Of a stretch of 64,000 nt of DNA, positions 1 through 8,411 are shown piece by piece. Position 1 is the stretch's first letter, and the number at the start of each line of letters is the position of its first letter. The stretch is taken from contig NZ_JAIFZM010000005.1 of the NCBI RefSeq assembly GCF_022095695.1, forward strand, positions 62,001 to 126,000. The letters run 5' to 3'. This DNA is from Oceanobacillus jordanicus. Its GTDB lineage: Bacteria > Bacillota > Bacilli > Bacillales > Amphibacillaceae. The position numbers and the translations under genes are program-made. A model generated the notes under the pieces. It had not been told where the DNA came from and ran no database searches. It saw only the letters and a program-made list of their open reading frames with translations.

Positions 1-253
1 TCTTATCTGCTACTTGATTAGTAGTCTTTCTATCTCGCGTCCATACATCAATCTGTAAAAGATAATCTAACTTAGTCCAGTTGTTATCTGCAAAGTCTTT
101 GGGAGTAGGTGGGTCAATAGGATCTATCACAATATGTGGGTTAATTACATCGCCAGTCGCCGGATATTCGTAGAATTTAATTCTATCTAATGCTTGTTCT
201 TTGATGTAATCGTCAGCAACCAGCGCATTATAAACTTCTGTTAAGATATCCAT
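1..253 (-). CDS. Phage tail-completion protein, 3' end outside the window (DUF806/gp11-like)
   Basis: The reading frame begins with ATG at 253 and runs without a stop to the window edge, giving 84 codons that start MDILTEVYNALVADDY. The start overlaps the stop of the preceding gp10-like gene in a TGATG junction, which is typical of coupled late genes. Position after capsid, connector, head-closure and gp10-like genes in the order seen in HK97-type phages suggests a minor tail or tail-completion protein. The family call (DUF806 or gp11/DUF3168) rests on gene order and general resemblance, not on a diagnostic motif. The C-terminus is not visible. Confidence 0.6.
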   Translation of the reverse strand, partial: MDILTEVYNALVADDYIKEQALDRIKFYEYPATGDVINPHIVIDPIDPPTPKDFADNNWTKLDYLLQIDVWTRDRKTTNQVADK

Positions 254-645
254 CACAATCCACCTTTTAATGCTTTCTTTACAGCATCCCGATATGCCTT
301 TTCACTATTTTTCAATGCTCTTGCAATGGCACCTTTACCAGCTGGGTTTGGATTGTTAATGGTTCCCCACTCATTTAGGTGTATAATCCGATATCTACCA
401 TCAGGACCACGCCAGTGTATTTTAATTGTGCGTACACCATTCTCCCAAAGAGGCCCCGTAATAGTGATCTCATCTATACTGGCACCAGTGTCTTTAAAAC
501 TTTCAAACTCTTGTTTAAGCACTTTGACAAACTCATTAGCAGCATCTAGTAAAGCCTTATCGCTGACATGTTGCATTGCTTGTTGTCCAAGTTTGTTTTC
601 TAATCCAGCTAATAATTTTGATAATCCTTTTACTTTTACGCTCAC
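253..645 (-). CDS. HK97 gp10-like head-tail/tail-completion protein
   Basis: This 130-residue protein has the look of the HK97 gp10 family: an alpha-helical N-terminus, a central motif ending in HLNEWGT, and a basic C-terminal helix (AYRDAVKKALKGGL). The family helps join the filled head to the tail. The gene follows the head-closure gene with a 4-base overlap (642-645) and precedes the next tail gene with a 1-base overlap, so it sits in the middle of the late operon. Function is assigned from family resemblance and order. Confidence 0.75.
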   Translation of the reverse strand: MSVKVKGLSKLLAGLENKLGQQAMQHVSDKALLDAANEFVKVLKQEFESFKDTGASIDEITITGPLWENGVRTIKIHWRGPDGRYRIIHLNEWGTINNPNPAGKGAIARALKNSEKAYRDAVKKALKGGL

Positions 646-1010
646 GTTACCAGCTCCCCAATAACATTAATGAATCTGTTATTTTGCGGATCTGGCTGAA
701 CGTGTTTTACGTTGTAGCGATTGTCTTTATATTGCGGATGATCAATTGATATATAATGCTTGTCCGTTGGTACATAGTCCTGTAACGGATCCCGGATAGT
801 TATCGTAATGTCAGATAATGTTCCGTTTGACTTTGCGAGCTCCACGTCTTTTAACCAAACTTCATCAATCTTGGCCATACAAGTGTAAAGAGTTTTCTTC
901 TCGCTCTCCCCAGGTTCTGGACCAGGGTTAGGTGCGTATTCATAGAAAGTAACAGGAGTACGTAATTCCCCACTATGCAACCGTGGTGGTTTGTATTTAA
1001 ATTCCCTCAT
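642..1010 (-). CDS. Phage head-closure (head-tail adaptor) protein
   Basis: A start at ATG 1010 is preferred over an upstream in-frame start near 1064, because a GGAGG sequence lies about 8 bases before it. This gives 122 residues beginning MREFKYKPPRLHSGELRTPV. The sequence R-x(1-4)-P-V-x-F-Y-E near the N-terminus and the size fit the phage head-tail joining family (gp16 of SPP1 / HK97 gp7-like), small beta-barrel proteins that close the portal after packaging. Its beginning overlaps the end of the connector gene. Confidence 0.72.
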   Translation of the reverse strand: MREFKYKPPRLHSGELRTPVTFYEYAPNPGPEPGESEKKTLYTCMAKIDEVWLKDVELAKSNGTLSDITITIRDPLQDYVPTDKHYISIDHPQYKDNRYNVKHVQPDPQNNRFINVIGELVT

Positions 1011-1302
1011 CCGTCTCAACCTCCTGGATGAATAGAATGTCCAGACTAAGACCAACAATGTCACTTAAAAAGTTATCGTCAAAATACTCGACTGCATCAT
1101 TGTAAGCATATCTGGTGCGCTCAAAGACGAGTTCTTTGGCTCTGATATCAAGATTGGTTTCTCCAGATATATTGAAATCACCACATTTGTCTTTAACGAA
1201 TGCAAGAGAAAAGGATAACAACCGTTTGAGATTGTCATCCTCTCCACTATGAGATATATGCATTCGTTCTTTAAATGCTTTTAATAGTTCATCAGTGACC
1301 AA
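997..1302 (-). CDS. gp6-like head-tail connector protein
   Basis: The 101-residue product is mostly helical. Its central LVFERTRYAYNDAVEYFDDNF and C-terminal hydrophobic stretch are characteristic of the gp6-like (phage_connect_1) connector family, which forms a ring under the portal. It starts with TTG at 1302, supported by a strong GGAGGTGATC seven bases upstream, and follows the major capsid gene directly, which is the standard location. Confidence 0.78.
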   Translation of the reverse strand: MVTDELLKAFKERMHISHSGEDDNLKRLLSFSLAFVKDKCGDFNISGETNLDIRAKELVFERTRYAYNDAVEYFDDNFLSDIVGLSLDILFIQEVETDEGI

Positions 1303-1316
1303 CTAGATCACCTCCA

Positions 1317-2492
1317 CTATGCTCCTGCTGGTTCTGTTGGTTCTTCTGTTGGAACAGTAAAGTCAATATCCAAATCATAAACTTTAGCAGTGTTATTATC
1401 CTTCGGTTTACCATTTGCAAACTGCTTCATTGTGTATAAACGTGCATCTTCAATGGCTAGTGTTTCATCAAATTTATTGATTTTATATCCTCCTGCGATG
1501 GCTGCTAAGTATGCATCTTGGACAAAGAACAGTACTTTACCTTCAGGAACTTCTTCGGATTCAACTGGCTTAATGTTATAAGGCAGGTTTAATACCCATT
1601 GACCATTATCTGTTTGAATCGTATTTCCGGCTTCGATTTTAATTTTATCTATTGGACTAGCTAGCATAATAATTTTATTAGCTACTTTTCGAGCTTTGCC
1701 TTTTGCATCTTTTGATAGAGTCACTACTACGCCACCTAATTCCTTTGCAACAACTTCCCCTTTTTCAGAGCGAGCAAAGGTTAGTGTTCCAGAAGAAGTT
1801 TTAGTTGTAACAGCTCCGTTTTCAGCAACATCTTTCATTAGCCCGATCGGTTCATTTTGGGATGGACCACGGCCACTTACAAGACCGTACTCTAAGCCAA
1901 CTGAATATGATTCAACAAGGACGGTACGGACATAACGTTCTACATATTCAGGTCCAAGAACTAACATATCTTTTGGAATAACCGCAAAAGCTGTTAGTTT
2001 CAATTGTTCAACTTTTTCTTCACGGAATGCTGCTGAAATTTGTCCTTTAATTTCACCGAACAGAGCACCCCAAGCGTAGGCTTTAGTTGCATCAGAGTAA
2101 ATATAACGAGTTATCGCACCCAGATCTTTTAAGCCAATGGCTTCAAGTAGAGGGTGTTCGGTTTTTAAATCCTCGAAAACACGCTCTTGAGTGGTGATTG
2201 GCAGAATAGTATCTTCGGCAAAGCCCTCACTTGCAATTACTTCGTTAAAAAATTTACGTTCTTTAGAAGTTAAGACATTTTGACCGCGTGCTGATAGTAC
2301 TTGGGCGTCGTGCACCTCATTACGTGCCTCGTTTGAAATTTTCTCTGTTAAATCAGTCTGTAGAGCTGTGAACATCTCATTAAATGCTGTTTCGTGTTGC
2401 TCTGTTGTAGCTTCTTCATTTTTCACAACATCCATATACGCTTGCTTTTTGTTTTCAAAGTTCTCCAATTTACCTTTTAATTTAATTGTCAT
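1317..2492 (-). CDS. Major capsid protein, HK97 fold
   Basis: The 391-residue protein has the layout of HK97-type major capsid proteins. A charged coiled-coil N-terminal delta domain (about residues 1-60) is followed by the core domain, with the segments RGQNVLTSKERKFFNE and TTQERVFEDLKTEHPLLEAI at the junction. The ClpP-like protease encoded just upstream would be expected to remove the delta domain during maturation. The start ATG at 2492 is preceded by GGGAGGAAT. The tail end is rich in Pro, Glu and Thr (PTEEPTEPAGA). Confidence 0.88.
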   Translation of the reverse strand: MTIKLKGKLENFENKKQAYMDVVKNEEATTEQHETAFNEMFTALQTDLTEKISNEARNEVHDAQVLSARGQNVLTSKERKFFNEVIASEGFAEDTILPITTQERVFEDLKTEHPLLEAIGLKDLGAITRYIYSDATKAYAWGALFGEIKGQISAAFREEKVEQLKLTAFAVIPKDMLVLGPEYVERYVRTVLVESYSVGLEYGLVSGRGPSQNEPIGLMKDVAENGAVTTKTSSGTLTFARSEKGEVVAKELGGVVVTLSKDAKGKARKVANKIIMLASPIDKIKIEAGNTIQTDNGQWVLNLPYNIKPVESEEVPEGKVLFFVQDAYLAAIAGGYKINKFDETLAIEDARLYTMKQFANGKPKDNNTAKVYDLDIDFTVPTEEPTEPAGA

Positions 2493-2517
2493 GCTTTATT
2501 CCTCCCTATTTTTTGCA

Positions 2518-3285
2518 TTATAAAAAGCGCTTCGGTTTCTTATTTACCGGCGCTTCAGTTTGTTGATTATTCGGCTTCAAGATATCTTTTAATTCGTTAA
2601 TGATTTCTTGTTTTTGATTACTATTTAAAGCTGAATTAGTTACATCACTTGTTTCTCCAGGTTCCTCTTCCTTAGCACTTTCTGACCTGGTTGCAAAACC
2701 AATTTCAACTGCCTTCTTAGAACTGAACCAAGTCTCAGCATCTACTTTTCCACGAATTTCTTCACGACTGACGTTTGCTTTTGTCATATAGATGTCGATA
2801 ATACCTTCTTCAAGTTCTTCTAAAACATCGGCTTCTTTACGCATGTCCACTTTAGTTCCGAAAGCAATTGAAGAAGCTTGATGAATCATTAACATTGACC
2901 CGAGACCCATTATTGTTTCATCTGCTGCAGCTGGAAATAAGGATGCTGCTGAACATGCCCAGCCATCTACATGAACTGTTACTTTACCTTCATGTCGTTT
3001 CAAACGATTGTAAATAGCGATTCCTGCAAATGCATCTCCGCCTGGACTATTTAAATTGATAACAATATCATTAGCTCCGGCTTCATTTAACGCATTATCA
3101 ATATCTGTTGCAGAAAAGCTTTCGCCCATCCATGAATATCCAATTATCCCGTAGATAGTAATGTTTGTTGTTTTGCTCTCTTCATCATGAACAACATTAA
3201 ATTTTTGTGGGATTTCTTTTAGTTGTTCAACGTATGACTGATTTTTAAATGCTTTAAAAAAATCCTCTTTGGTCATTACTTTCAC
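2518..3285 (-). CDS. ClpP-like phage prohead protease
   Basis: A 255-residue S14-type head maturation protease. The oxyanion strand (NLNSPGGDAFAGIAIYNRL) is near residues 77-95, the catalytic serine is in GWACSAAS (about S112), and the histidine is in MLMIHQASS (about H135). A Gln/Asn/Lys-rich C-terminus follows. It would cleave the capsid delta domain during prohead maturation. The GTG start at 3285 overlaps the portal stop by 4 bases and uses a GGAGGTGAG ribosome site inside the portal gene. The next in-frame ATG, 9 bases downstream, is a less well spaced alternative. Confidence 0.88.
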   Translation of the reverse strand: MKVMTKEDFFKAFKNQSYVEQLKEIPQKFNVVHDEESKTTNITIYGIIGYSWMGESFSATDIDNALNEAGANDIVINLNSPGGDAFAGIAIYNRLKRHEGKVTVHVDGWACSAASLFPAAADETIMGLGSMLMIHQASSIAFGTKVDMRKEADVLEELEEGIIDIYMTKANVSREEIRGKVDAETWFSSKKAVEIGFATRSESAKEEEPGETSDVTNSALNSNQKQEIINELKDILKPNNQQTEAPVNKKPKRFL

Positions 3286-4421
3286 TCATTCTCACCTCCT
3301 TCAAGTTCATCTAAAGTTTGATAGTTTTTCGTGATAACATATTCATCCATTCGCGGATCGTCAACACGTTCATCTCCAAACTTTTCTCTAACATCATTTC
3401 TGCTCCAAGCACCACTAGCAACCATTTTGTCTGCATTATTTGCATTTTCTATAGCACTCTTTTCAGTAACACCTTTAACTTCAACCTTGTCACCTTTTAA
3501 GTAATCAGCTTTCTCAACTAGCTTTGCGTTTAGCTCATCAGCTATTTTTTTTATTAACGGTCCAATACAAAACTTTATATAAGCTTTTAGACTTGTTTCA
3601 TACTCTGCTAAATCTCCGTGGACTAAAGCAGTTGGTATACCAAGTATATTTGCCACCTCATCAACTAAAGTTTTTTTGAGTTTTGTTATTTCATCAATTG
3701 ATTGCCCCTTTCCCTCTCCTTTAGAAACTTCGTTATAACTAAAGCCTTTTAATTTTGGTACAAGAGCAACCGTGTTTTTCTTAAAGGATTGAAAAAGTTT
3801 ATCGATGAAGGCTTGCAATCGGTTCTGGTTCTTCTCATCGAGTTTCCCTGTAGCGTCAACATCCACCGTTCCTCTTATTTGATGATTCCTCATACTGATT
3901 TCAATCATACGACTAAACAAATCACCAAAGTCTTTAAACATACCATTCATAAACTTGGTAAGCTTTTTATTGTTGTATGTGAGATAGAGAACCTCATCCA
4001 TTTGGAAGGTACGCTGGAATGTGTAATCTTTTACCGTGACATTCCTAAATATGTCTGGATAGACAGCGTATTCGATTCTCTCAAAGTCATCTGCTATTAA
4101 AAGATCATTATTGTCTGTTAGAACTACCAAAACTTCATTTTCATCCAGCAACTTGTAGATAAAATCTTGCCAGAACTTTGCAGCTGTCTGATCTGTGTTA
4201 GGCCTGACATTTAATAGATAATGCCAGTCATCAAATTGACGCTTGCCATTTTTCATAATTCTAAAATCTGACTGGCTTATTGTTCGTGCTATAAAGTTAA
4301 AGTTGGTTTCTAAGGCCATTTGTTTTAAATAGACCCTGTGATTTGTTTCATCGATTAAATCCAGATCAAATAAGGATTCTAGCTCACTATTACGTCTTAA
4401 AACTTTGTCTAACCATCCCAC
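3282..4421 (-). CDS. Phage portal protein, HK97 family
   Basis: A portal protein of about 379 residues. Recognisable features are the DWHYLLNVRPNTDQTAAKFWQ segment, the stem region, and the late ILGIPTALVHGDLAEYE motif that is strongly conserved in HK97-family portals. It forms the dodecameric DNA entry ring at one capsid vertex. Several starts are possible. GTG at 4421 has the GGGAGGTGAG ribosome site at good spacing, while GTG at 4433 overlaps that site. The C-terminus has the usual acidic tail. Confidence 0.88.
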   Translation of the reverse strand: MGWLDKVLRRNSELESLFDLDLIDETNHRVYLKQMALETNFNFIARTISQSDFRIMKNGKRQFDDWHYLLNVRPNTDQTAAKFWQDFIYKLLDENEVLVVLTDNNDLLIADDFERIEYAVYPDIFRNVTVKDYTFQRTFQMDEVLYLTYNNKKLTKFMNGMFKDFGDLFSRMIEISMRNHQIRGTVDVDATGKLDEKNQNRLQAFIDKLFQSFKKNTVALVPKLKGFSYNEVSKGEGKGQSIDEITKLKKTLVDEVANILGIPTALVHGDLAEYETSLKAYIKFCIGPLIKKIADELNAKLVEKADYLKGDKVEVKGVTEKSAIENANNADKMVASGAWSRNDVREKFGDERVDDPRMDEYVITKNYQTLDELEGGENE

Positions 4422-4440
4422 CTTTATACTCACCTCCCTC

Positions 4441-6063
4441 TTAGAAATTTAATGCTTCAAGTGCATCTAGAGAATCGTCTATATCTATTTCATCTTCCAG
4501 GTAATTATCTGCTTGCCATAGTGCATAAACGAAGGCTGTAAAACCATCTGTTTTCCTTCTCACTTCATCTTTCTTCAAGAAATCTTTATTTCCATCATTT
4601 TTTATCTTTACTGCAATGTTATTAGTGTTCCAACGCATTAAAGGATTGTCCCCAAATATTATTCTGTTTTGAGCAAAGAGCATTTCAATTCTTGGAGCAA
4701 GCTTTGCATAAATGGCGTGAGGGTTTCGAACGTATAAAACATGAAAACCTTCAGCTTCTAATGCGGTTTTCACTATATCCAGCCGGAAAGTATCTCCTAC
4801 TATAATTTCTAACCCATATTTCTCCCGCATATTGCAAAAGTAATTGACCATGTGCTGAATATTAATTACTGGCTCATCTAGTAAAGTTAGCAGCCCTTGC
4901 TCTTCCCATTCTTCAATCGGTGGTTTTAGGTTTGCCTCTTTCACAAAATCTCGTCTAGCAAATTGGTGACTATCCCAAATATAATTTTCTCCGTCTTTAA
5001 ACAACACTCCACAAGCTGTAAAGTCTTTTATAAAGGAGAAATCAATGGCTCCTACACATGTTTGGTGCTTTAACTTTTCATATGGTATGGGCTTATTTGT
5101 GGCCATAATGTCTTTCCATGAAGCGATCCTGGTTGCTGTGTCCTCTTGTGGTAGATTCATTCTTTTAGCCATGAACTCGGAGCGACCAGAAGGATCCTCC
5201 TGCAGGTCTAGAAATTCGTCCATAACGGTGTCATACAATTCTTCTGCATACGGACTCAAAGGCTTGCTAAACATTGGATTTGCCTTTTCCCACAACTCCG
5301 GTTCTTCTACTTCTTCTTTCTTATCCATCTTACAAATGAAAACAAAGCGATTTTGTCGCTTACTTCCGCCTTTCAATACTTCCATACATTGCTCAATGAA
5401 TTTATCAAAAAAACCACCACGGACATGGCCGTTGGTGGATATGAATATACGCCTTCTATGTTTTACTTTTCCTAAACCAGAGCTTAGTGTGTTAATCAAT
5501 TTCATGCCCTCGTAGATATGCCACTCATCAAAGATTAAGCAACCCGGACGGCCACCATCTTTTGTATCAGCGTTAGATGTCCTGAAGCGAAATTCAGCTA
5601 AAGATTTTTTTCCAGTGACTTTTGTCTTAGTCCAGGTAAAAAACTTTTTCATGAAGTTCTTATGCTTTTCTTTCATGTTGTAAACTTCTTTGATGGACGT
5701 TTCCGCTTGCTCTTCACTGTTAGCTACTACATCAACGTTATATCCGTCAATACCATGAGCTGGACTAATGAAATAGTCACCCAATCCCGAAATAAGACCG
5801 TTTTTCCCATTCCCCCGCGGTATCACGATAACAATATCTTTGTAGAACAGTTTATCGCGCTTCTTATACTTAAGAAATATAAAAGGAATGATGAACTTCT
5901 GGAATGGTTCCAACTTGAAATACCATTTTTCAATATAACTTATACATTGCTCAATTTGTTCTTCATCAAAATATATATCATCTCGAACGAGGACTTCTGA
6001 CTCAAGCTGCCTAACCAGATCTATTCTCTCTTGATTAAATAAGATCTTTCCTGTTCGCCACAT
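4441..6063 (-). CDS. terL: Terminase large subunit
   Basis: A 540-residue DNA-packaging motor. The ATPase Walker A is RGNGKN (about residues 83-88, in DIVIVIPRGNGKNG), and Walker B is in GCLIFDEWH. The C-terminal RNase H-like nuclease half shows VGAIDFSF with its acidic residue and VGDTFRLD. It cuts concatemeric DNA and pumps it through the portal. The family's conserved N-terminal segment (KYVDDYIKMW) extends 12 codons upstream of the first ATG, so translation may begin at a non-standard codon that overlaps the TerS stop. Confidence 0.9.
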   Translation of the reverse strand: MWRTGKILFNQERIDLVRQLESEVLVRDDIYFDEEQIEQCISYIEKWYFKLEPFQKFIIPFIFLKYKKRDKLFYKDIVIVIPRGNGKNGLISGLGDYFISPAHGIDGYNVDVVANSEEQAETSIKEVYNMKEKHKNFMKKFFTWTKTKVTGKKSLAEFRFRTSNADTKDGGRPGCLIFDEWHIYEGMKLINTLSSGLGKVKHRRRIFISTNGHVRGGFFDKFIEQCMEVLKGGSKRQNRFVFICKMDKKEEVEEPELWEKANPMFSKPLSPYAEELYDTVMDEFLDLQEDPSGRSEFMAKRMNLPQEDTATRIASWKDIMATNKPIPYEKLKHQTCVGAIDFSFIKDFTACGVLFKDGENYIWDSHQFARRDFVKEANLKPPIEEWEEQGLLTLLDEPVINIQHMVNYFCNMREKYGLEIIVGDTFRLDIVKTALEAEGFHVLYVRNPHAIYAKLAPRIEMLFAQNRIIFGDNPLMRWNTNNIAVKIKNDGNKDFLKKDEVRRKTDGFTAFVYALWQADNYLEDEIDIDDSLDALEALNF

Positions 6064-6095
6064 TTTTATATAGTCATCTACATACTTTTGTTTGA

Positions 6096-6434
6096 TCAGT
6101 ATAAGTCACTGACTTCTGGTTCGTCATTATCCTTCTTGTCCTCATTTAGTACAGGGGGATTGATCATTTCAAATTTTATAGATTTTTCAAGAGAAATTAA
6201 TGTTTTTGTGAGACTATTTAAGTCTTTTATTGCAGGATTTGCTTTCATAAATTCCTGACTGCCGTTTACTGTTTTGGTCAGCACACCATGTTTGTTGATC
6301 TCAGTTTGAAGTTTTCTCGTTTGCTTCACAAGCGCGACATACCGCTTTACTTTATCAATTTCTACTAAATCGCTAGAATCGATCCGAAGCAATAATTGTT
6401 TTTCCAATTCGGTAATTTTGACAGTTCGACTCAC
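6096..6434 (-). CDS. terS: Terminase small subunit, P27 family
   Basis: A 112-residue protein with the P27-type C-terminal helix FMKANPAIKDLNSLTKTLISLEKSI. It recognises the packaging site and hands the DNA to TerL, encoded directly downstream. The start is GTG at 6434, with the G-rich AGGGGGGGTG sequence upstream. The N-terminal part is shorter and less typical than in the longest family members. Confidence 0.8.
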   Translation of the reverse strand: MSRTVKITELEKQLLLRIDSSDLVEIDKVKRYVALVKQTRKLQTEINKHGVLTKTVNGSQEFMKANPAIKDLNSLTKTLISLEKSIKFEMINPPVLNEDKKDNDEPEVSDLY

Positions 6435-6562
6435 AAAAACACCCCCCCTCTATTTTTATCCCCCCTAATACGAGTGTGGATTTTCATATATTTTTTGGAC
6501 AGCAGAGCCCCCTCCCCGGTCCCCTGGGAATAAAAATTCGCCAAACTTTTTGGACGGGGGGA
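6435..6562. other. Candidate cos/packaging site region
   Basis: This non-coding stretch between the small zinc-binding gene and terS contains G/C runs that stand out against the AT-rich background (6445-6450, 6462-6467, 6507-6526, 6554-6561). It also contains two copies of TTTTTGGAC at 6492-6500 and 6547-6555. Phages with an HNH gene beside a P27-type terminase commonly carry cos here. The assignment is from position and composition; the cut site is not identified. Confidence 0.4.
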
Positions 6563-6706
6563 CTATTTAATACTGTCTTTACAATGTTTTTCGCTAGTGT
6601 CTTCTATGATTGCATTGTCATATAAACTACAACGATGAATACCATTATCGTAATGAAGTTGTTTGCAGTCGGAACAAATCTTCGCTTCATCAACTGATTT
6701 CTTCAC
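6563..6706 (-). CDS. Small phage zinc-finger-like protein (47 aa)
   Basis: A short frame starting with GTG at 6706, 4 bases after the HNH gene stop, with GGTGGTG as a possible ribosome site. The 47-residue product has a CSDC knuckle followed by RCSLYD and KHC, giving four cysteines able to bind zinc. Genes of this type often flank the HNH nuclease in Gram-positive phages. Its function is unknown. Confidence 0.55.
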   Translation of the reverse strand: MKKSVDEAKICSDCKQLHYDNGIHRCSLYDNAIIEDTSEKHCKDSIK

Positions 6707-6710
6707 CTAA

Positions 6711-7079
6711 TCACCACCATTCATCATCCCATATACGCTTCTTCTTCGACTTGCCTATCTTATCGAACGTCCTGCCTTCTTTAATGTTGTGATGGTTAAT
6801 ACATAATGTCTGTAGGTTATCTAACACAAGCGCCAGCTTAGGATAATCTTCTATCGGATACTTATGATCCACATTAAGTACAGTCTCTTTACGTTTACCT
6901 TCTTGCTTAATAGAATCGACAGTTACAATACCCTCAGCTTTACAATGCTGACATTCATAGTTGTCACGCTTTAATGCTTCTAATCTTAATTCTTCCCAAG
7001 CTCTAGACCGGTAGAACTTACGCTTCTGTTCTTTAGTAATGTATTCAGGAATAGGAATCACCCCATAATAAAAAGACAC
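6711..7079 (-). CDS. HNH endonuclease of the packaging module
   Basis: A 122-residue protein with the HNH architecture: a CQHC zinc pair, NVDHKYPIED (catalytic His in DH), and LCINHHNIK with the closing metal-binding residues, preceded by FYRSRAWEELRLEALKRDNYEC. In HK97-like phages this nuclease cooperates with the terminase at cos, and it is encoded next to the terminase genes as here. The start is uncertain. GTG at 7079 lies inside the terminator stem of the upstream lipoprotein gene, and GTG at 7061 is an alternative. Confidence 0.85.
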   Translation of the reverse strand: MSFYYGVIPIPEYITKEQKRKFYRSRAWEELRLEALKRDNYECQHCKAEGIVTVDSIKQEGKRKETVLNVDHKYPIEDYPKLALVLDNLQTLCINHHNIKEGRTFDKIGKSKKKRIWDDEWW

Positions 7080-7094
7080 CTTCTATGAGATGTC
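7071..7094 (-). terminator. Rho-independent terminator after the lipoprotein gene
   Basis: On the minus strand, AAGACATCT and AGGTGTCTT form a 9-bp stem with one G-T pair, followed by TTTTATTAT. It lies 17 bases after the lipoprotein stop and overlaps the beginning of the HNH gene. A near-copy ends the next accessory gene at 7813-7835. Confidence 0.75.
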
Positions 7095-7110
7095 TTCACT
7101 TGAATTAACT

Positions 7111-7701
7111 TTATTTTATTTCGTAATCTTGACTTCCTATCTCGTCTCCCATGATTCCTTGAGTGGCCACCAATGTAACTGGTGTTTCTAAATCATCTAA
7201 CTCATAGGAAACAGAGTTTTCTACTGTTCCATCTTTCTTAATGGTTTCTAATTGTGAATCTTGATGGGCTTCATCTGGTAGCATTCCTACTTCTAATTCA
7301 TTTACTGCATTGGGGTCATTGTCTTGTATTGCAGTAAATACTGCCATCCACGCTGTAGTAGGATCTAATTCTTTCTCGGTAAGATTAGTAGTTTCATACC
7401 AGATAGCAAATACCGGTTTTTCTCCATATTCATTACCTGGTTCTCCAACAGGGATAACTTTTGTTTCAGTGATATTAATTTTCAAATCATTAATCTTAGC
7501 TTCGTTGTCTTTAAAATATACATCTGTATCTTCTTTTGACTCTTCTTCTGTTTCTTCCTCTTTGTTAGAATTTGATTCAGTAGATTCATTACTGTTTCCA
7601 TCACTAGCCTCTGCTGTAGAATCTTCACTCTGATCTGAATCACCGCACGCAGCTAAAATTAGAATTAATCCGACTATCAAAGTAAAAAGATATTTCTTCA
7701 T
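7111..7701 (-). CDS. Secreted lipoprotein, DUF5067-like, prophage accessory gene
   Basis: A 196-residue protein with a lipoprotein signal peptide (MKKYLFTLIVGLILILAAC, lipidated Cys19). A Ser/Glu/Asn-rich linker (about residues 20-60) and a beta-rich domain follow, with the segments FAIWYETTNLTEKELDPTTAWM and VTLVATQG, as in DUF5067/DUF4352-type lipoproteins. It should be anchored on the outer membrane face. It has its own ribosome site and terminator and sits between regulatory and packaging genes, where lysogenic conversion genes are often found. A superinfection-exclusion role, as shown for other prophage lipoproteins, is possible but unproven. Confidence 0.75.
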   Translation of the reverse strand: MKKYLFTLIVGLILILAACGDSDQSEDSTAEASDGNSNESTESNSNKEEETEEESKEDTDVYFKDNEAKINDLKINITETKVIPVGEPGNEYGEKPVFAIWYETTNLTEKELDPTTAWMAVFTAIQDNDPNAVNELEVGMLPDEAHQDSQLETIKKDGTVENSVSYELDDLETPVTLVATQGIMGDEIGSQDYEIK

Positions 7702-7812
7702 AAATAAAACCCCCTATATAATTTAATTCTATTATCGGTTTGTTGTTAATTATATTGAATACAAATATAAATAATGTGGAAAAAGTTTCCTAAAAGTAAC
7801 ATATATAACAAA

Positions 7813-7835
7813 AAGACATCTCAATGAGATGTCTT
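7813..7835 (-). terminator. Rho-independent terminator
   Basis: AAGACATCTC and GAGATGTCTT form a perfect 10-bp stem with a 3-base loop. On the minus strand it is followed by TTTTGTTATAT. It ends the 7862-8266 gene and separates it from the lipoprotein gene. Confidence 0.85.
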
Positions 7836-7861
7836 GAAACTTGAATAGAATAATATTGTTG

Positions 7862-8266
7862 TTATTTCTTGAACAAAATACGGTAAGTATCAATTTCTTC
7901 ACTAGAATTTAGTAAATCATGTTGATCTTCAGTCAATTTCACTCCGGATTCTAGTAATTCTCTTAGCCCGTTTTTTTTGATTTCAATTGCTCTATTATAA
8001 CAATACAGATAATATTTAGAGAAATCTTGAGAGAAATTTTGTGGGTCAACCTCTTTGATGTCTGCAAAGCTATAGGTATATTTTTCTTCTGTATCCGGAT
8101 TCTCCAGATCCAATAATAATAGATAACCATTTTTTGTTTCAATTAATTGATGACCCAATAACTTATGTTGTATCACTTCGTCAATTCCTGGAATGTTTGG
8201 ATACATACTCAATTCTACTGTTTTACTTGTTTGCAAATCATTTTTAAAGAAAACATCGATATTCAA
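7862..8266 (-). CDS. Hypothetical prophage accessory protein (134 aa)
   Basis: I do not recognise this protein. It has 134 residues, no signal peptide and no membrane segment. It is rich in acidic and aromatic residues (FSQDFSKYYLYCYNRAIEIKK) and ends with a basic ILFKK. Translation starts with TTG at 8266, about 8 bases after AAGGGGGAGA. It has its own terminator and lies downstream of the 8412-8508 dyad array, so it forms a separate transcription unit from the late operon. Confidence 0.6.
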   Translation of the reverse strand: MNIDVFFKNDLQTSKTVELSMYPNIPGIDEVIQHKLLGHQLIETKNGYLLLLDLENPDTEEKYTYSFADIKEVDPQNFSQDFSKYYLYCYNRAIEIKKNGLRELLESGVKLTEDQHDLLNSSEEIDTYRILFKK

Positions 8267-8411
8267 ATTATCTCCCCCTTCATAATAATTTTTATATCGA
8301 CATAAGAAGAAGATTATTAAAATAATAAAAGAATCATTTGCTAGTATCTTTCTTTATATCTTTCTTTAATTCTTTCTTTAGCGTTTTGACATTATATGAA
8401 GGAAAAATTTT

